From NCBI RefSeq assembly GCF_009647655.1, contig NZ_WJFD01000001.1, forward strand, positions 1,860,001 through 1,924,000: a stretch of 64,000 nt of DNA, written 5' to 3'. The notes under the pieces are model-generated. The model had not been told where the DNA came from, did no database searches, and was given only the letters and a program-made list of their open reading frames with translations. Each line of letters begins with the position of its first letter. The stretch's first letter is position 1. Shown one piece after another: positions 61,796 through 64,000 of the stretch. This DNA comes from Chitinophaga sp. SYP-B3965 (GTDB lineage: Bacteria > Bacteroidota > Bacteroidia > Chitinophagales > Chitinophagaceae). The position numbers were made by a program, and so were the translations under genes.

Positions 61796-62200
61796 ATGGC
61801 ATCCTCACTAATTGGAGCAGTGGTAAACCCCGTGCGTAACCAGGGCTTAGTAACCAACGTTGCAGTAAATTCCACCAAAGAACTGGTAAAAGTAAAAGGG
61901 CCCGGCCTCTTCCTGTCCGCCGAAGTAACCAAACAAGGAGGTAATTCAGATATCACTTTTGTGATCCTGGATATTGACGGACAAAATGTGGTGAACATCT
62001 CTATTGCTGCATTGTTCAACCAGGGCCTTACATCTGCTAACAGTTACGGTATTTCTGTATTCCGCAGCGGTGCTTCCCTGGAAACAGTGACCATTGGTTT
62101 CCCCTACCCGCTTACGTTTAACAAACTGCTTTCATTGAAAGTAACAGTGAATGAACCAGGCGTAGTACAGATCCTGGCGAATGTAATTACAGCTTCTTAA
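61796..62200 (+). CDS. Unknown 134-residue protein
   Basis: No signal peptide, no membrane helix and no cysteine. The sequence is rich in Val, Ile, Ser and Asn with alternating hydrophobic residues (TNVAVNSTKELVKVKGPGLFLSAEVTKQGGNSDITFVILDIDGQNVVNISIAALFNQG), so an all-beta jelly-roll or capsid/spike-like fold is plausible. I do not recognise a family. It stands alone, with its own terminator downstream, which suggests a separately regulated, possibly abundant protein. Confidence 0.8.
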   Translation: MASSLIGAVVNPVRNQGLVTNVAVNSTKELVKVKGPGLFLSAEVTKQGGNSDITFVILDIDGQNVVNISIAALFNQGLTSANSYGISVFRSGASLETVTIGFPYPLTFNKLLSLKVTVNEPGVVQILANVITAS

Positions 62201-62220
62201 CAACATTATTCTTGTATGCA

Positions 62221-62259
62221 AAAGGGCCGTTTCTTTCTATAGGAACGGCCCTTTATTTT
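62221..62259 (+). terminator. Terminator of the 134-residue protein gene
   Basis: An 11-bp stem (62221-62231 with 62244-62254) is followed by ATTTTT, 20 bp after the stop. Confidence 0.88.
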
Positions 62260-62269
62260 TAATAAATAT

Positions 62270-62299
62270 TTTGTGTAACCAAAAGGTTCCTTATATTTG
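62270..62299 (+). promoter_or_regulatory. Promoter of the AHSA1-type SRPBCC gene
   Basis: TTTG at 62270-62273, an 18-bp spacer and TATATTTG at 62292-62299 match both Bacteroidota promoter elements. This is the best complete promoter in the window. Confidence 0.75.
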
Positions 62300-62314
62300 T
62301 AACCATAAGGTTAC
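62275..62314. promoter_or_regulatory. Twin palindromic operators over the promoter
   Basis: GTAACCAAAAGGTTCC (62275-62290, one mismatch) and GTAACCATAAGGTTAC (62299-62314, perfect) are 24 bp apart centre to centre and flank the -7 box. This is the layout of a repressor binding on the same DNA face twice. ArsR-type regulators often control AHSA1 genes, but none is present here. Confidence 0.75.
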
Positions 62315-62338
62315 TAATCAATTTAAAAATCAATTCAT

Positions 62339-62767
62339 ATGACGGTATCACCATTTGTAATCGAAAGGACTTACAGTGCTCCTGCCGATAAGGTATGGCA
62401 AGCGATAACAGATCCTGCCAAGATGAGATCATGGTATTTTGACCTGCCTGAGTTTAAGGCTGAAGTGGGCTATGAGTTTGAGTTTTATGGTGGAGAAGAA
62501 GGTGGCGAACAATACCATCACCTCTGTAAAGTAACGGAAGTGATCCCTGGTAAAAAGCTGACCTATAGCTGGCGGTACCCCAAATACCCGGGCAATTCTT
62601 TTGTTACGTGGGAGTTGTTCCCGGAGGGAGATAAAACCCGGTTACAACTGACGCATGCAGGGCTGGATACGTTCCCGCAGGAAGACAAAAATTTCAGAAG
62701 GGAAAGTTTTGCGCAGGGTTGGACAGAGATCCTTGGTACGAGTTTGAAGAATTTCCTGGAGAAATAG
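62339..62767 (+). CDS. AHSA1-type SRPBCC protein
   Basis: 142 residues: VIERTYSAPADKVWQAITDPAKMRSWYFDLPEFKAEVGYEFEFYGGEEGGEQYHHLCKVTEVIPGKKLTYSWRYPKYPGNSFVTWELFPEGDKTRLQLTHAGLDTFP and a C-terminal WTEILGTSLKNFLEK helix. This is the Aha1-homology domain of the START-like fold, a small hydrophobic-ligand pocket of unknown specificity. The gene is strongly regulated, judging by its twin operators. Confidence 0.94.
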   Translation: MTVSPFVIERTYSAPADKVWQAITDPAKMRSWYFDLPEFKAEVGYEFEFYGGEEGGEQYHHLCKVTEVIPGKKLTYSWRYPKYPGNSFVTWELFPEGDKTRLQLTHAGLDTFPQEDKNFRRESFAQGWTEILGTSLKNFLEK

Positions 62768-62826
62768 TGATCATTGGTGTTAGCCTGGAAACAGCTATCA
62801 CTAGTGCAAATCTAACTTCTTTTATC

Positions 62827-62856
62827 AAAGCCGGCCAAACTAATGGCCGGCTTTTT
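62827..62856. terminator. Bidirectional terminator between the SRPBCC and beta-helix genes
   Basis: An 11-bp perfect stem AAAGCCGGCCA (62827-62837) pairs with 62844-62854 around a six-base loop. T-runs follow on both strands, and it lies 11 bp past the minus-strand stop at 62867. Confidence 0.88.
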
Positions 62857-62866
62857 GCACAAGTAT

Positions 62867-64000
62867 TTATCTCACATTCTTGTAGTATAAGCCCACTTCA
62901 CTGATAGCAGGACGATCCATAGCACTGGTAATAGTTATCCGCACCTTCCATACTGTTTCTTTCTGAAACAGCATAAACTCTTGTTTACGGATAGTAGTAC
63001 CGGCAACCAGTAGTTTCCAGTCGCTATTTACCTGTCCTTCTACCTTATAACCCGTTATCCTGGTTCCCAGCGCCTCACTGATGGAAATAAAGTTGATCAA
63101 TGCAGGGTTTTCCATATCTATTTCCAGTGTACCGGTTGTTTTGCCTTCGTCGGTTGTCCAGTAAGTAGTCGTATCTCCATCAAGGGTGTTTTCACCACGT
63201 GTTCCGCCACTTGTATTGACAGGGCGGTGTAATGCTTTATTTAAGCCATGAAAGGGATCTATATCTGTTTTTAAAGCTGGTAATGGTGCTACCTGTTTAT
63301 TAGTGAATCCTCCATTCTCTTCATACCCTATATTTTGCATGGCCTGTTTGCCCAACCGCTCGGATAACTGTGCGAGATAAAGACTTTGCGGCATTACGGG
63401 TTTATCATGCGAATCAAAATTACCATCGGGCAATATCGGGCTGCTATCAAACAATCTCGCTGTCTGATATCGTGTACCAATACATCCGATGGCCCAGTTG
63501 GCAGCCCAGGGAGGATTTTGAATAACATATGTTTTAGCTATACAATTCCAGGCAACACCCCAGCCCATCGTCCAGCCATGGCCGGAACCGGCTACACCGC
63601 GGTTCATGAAATCAATGCCACCATCTGCCACTGTACAGTTGTCCACCAGCAAACCTGTTGACCAGCGCATGTGTGGTTGAATGCGACTGCCATGGCCACG
63701 GAAAGTACTGTTCAGTATAACATTGGGGCCAGGTCGCTGACCGGCTGTCCATACGAAGTAAGTATTGCCGCCGGTGACTGCACAACGGTCTATCAGGTTC
63801 TGACTACCTTCCAGGCTGAAATCCGTTGGTTTGGAAGCGCCGAGGTTGGTGTAAGTATGTGTTACTACTACCTGCTGCATGGTGATGCGGTTTCCTGCAA
63901 GCGTGGTGGTGTTCATGGTTTCTTCGCAGTACACATCTTTTACCCAGCAATCATCTGCATTGATCTTAATGCCGGAATAAGGCGCATGGCCGTAATCAAT
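62867..64000 (-). CDS. C-terminal part of a beta-helix protein with a discoidin-like domain (start outside window)
   Basis: At least 377 residues; the frame stays open to the right edge, so the N-terminus is missing. The visible first ~200 residues look like a right-handed parallel beta-helix (GIKINADDCWVKDVYCEETMNTTTLAGNRITMQQVVVTHT, SQNLIDRCAVTGGNTYFVWTAG, STGLLVDNCTVADGGIDFMNRG). The last ~130 residues resemble an F5/8 type C (discoidin) carbohydrate-binding domain (NTSGGTRGENTLDGDTTTYWTTDEGKTTGTLEIDMENPALINFISISEALGTRITGYKVEGQ). Together this suggests an extracellular polysaccharide-degrading or -binding protein, such as a polysaccharide lyase; no catalytic residues can be named from the fragment. 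Confidence 0.85.
   Translation of the reverse strand: MDYGHAPYSGIKINADDCWVKDVYCEETMNTTTLAGNRITMQQVVVTHTYTNLGASKPTDFSLEGSQNLIDRCAVTGGNTYFVWTAGQRPGPNVILNSTFRGHGSRIQPHMRWSTGLLVDNCTVADGGIDFMNRGVAGSGHGWTMGWGVAWNCIAKTYVIQNPPWAANWAIGCIGTRYQTARLFDSSPILPDGNFDSHDKPVMPQSLYLAQLSERLGKQAMQNIGYEENGGFTNKQVAPLPALKTDIDPFHGLNKALHRPVNTSGGTRGENTLDGDTTTYWTTDEGKTTGTLEIDMENPALINFISISEALGTRITGYKVEGQVNSDWKLLVAGTTIRKQEFMLFQKETVWKVRITITSAMDRPAISEVGLYYKNVR

Overview
The window looks like an ordinary chromosomal stretch from a Bacteroidota bacterium of the Chitinophagaceae type (Chitinophaga-like; inferred from gene families and gene style, not from a database search). Support includes Bacteroidota-type promoter boxes (TAnnTTTG), AT-rich translation starts with few Shine-Dalgarno sites, lipoproteins, many AraC regulators, the bacillithiol enzyme BshC, a DUF983 protein, tandem spondin domains and a GT4/GH130 glucan-mannan type cluster. 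I saw no rRNA, tRNA, CRISPR array, insertion sequence or phage module.

Layout. 1-4.8 kb: tail of an unrecognised protein, a repeat-rich gap with terminators and a 56-bp tandem array, then a cytochrome-c/propeller lipoprotein and an MFS transporter on the minus strand. 4.9-11.4 kb: smc and, divergently, a FUSC-family membrane protein. The 400-bp gap between them holds a nested inverted repeat, a DnaA-box-like site, an AT-rich stretch and nine AGGC motifs spaced 10-11 bp apart. 11.4-20.7 kb: bshC, then a carbohydrate cluster made of a GT4 fused to an alpha/alpha-toroid-like domain and a second GT4 on the plus strand, facing glgA-glgC-GH130 on the minus strand. 20.8-25.1 kb: a DUF72 protein, a large FAD/Fe-S oxidoreductase and a small lipoprotein.

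25.2-31.4 kb: a tightly coupled export operon (TolC, HlyD, two ABC-2 permeases, DHA2 MFS pump) with no ABC ATPase in it; the second permease carries an in-frame 24-bp triple repeat. 31.4-35.1 kb: murI, ferritin and a hybrid histidine kinase. 35.3-40.6 kb: a five-gene minus-strand sugar catabolic operon (GH88-like hydrolase, TIM-barrel isomerase, Gfo/Idh/MocA dehydrogenase, SDR, MFS) next to an unusual ChrB-AraC fusion regulator. 41.7-50.8 kb: single genes including an NTF2-like protein, an M60 peptidase, a nitrilase, an AraC regulator, a double-spondin lipoprotein, metY with a palindromic operator, an SRPBCC protein and a sialidase-like protein.

50.8-54.9 kb: three tandem paralogous lipoproteins of unknown function, probably one operon, behind a DeoR regulator. 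54.9-64 kb: an amidase and a metallophosphoesterase with back-to-back promoters, a Tat-exported oxidoreductase, a PAS protein with a histidine-kinase H-box but no ATPase domain, DUF983, AraC, a Rnk/GreA-like factor preceded by a 58-residue membrane protein, an unknown 134-residue protein, an AHSA1-type SRPBCC protein under twin palindromic operators, and the C-terminal part of a beta-helix/discoidin protein that runs off the window.

The most unusual items are the phased AGGC array beside smc, the GT4-GT4/GH130/glgC/glgA cluster with a terminator embedded in an opposing gene, the three-paralog lipoprotein operon, the ChrB-AraC fusion, and repeated -7 promoter boxes 4-7 nt from start codons that suggest leaderless mRNAs.
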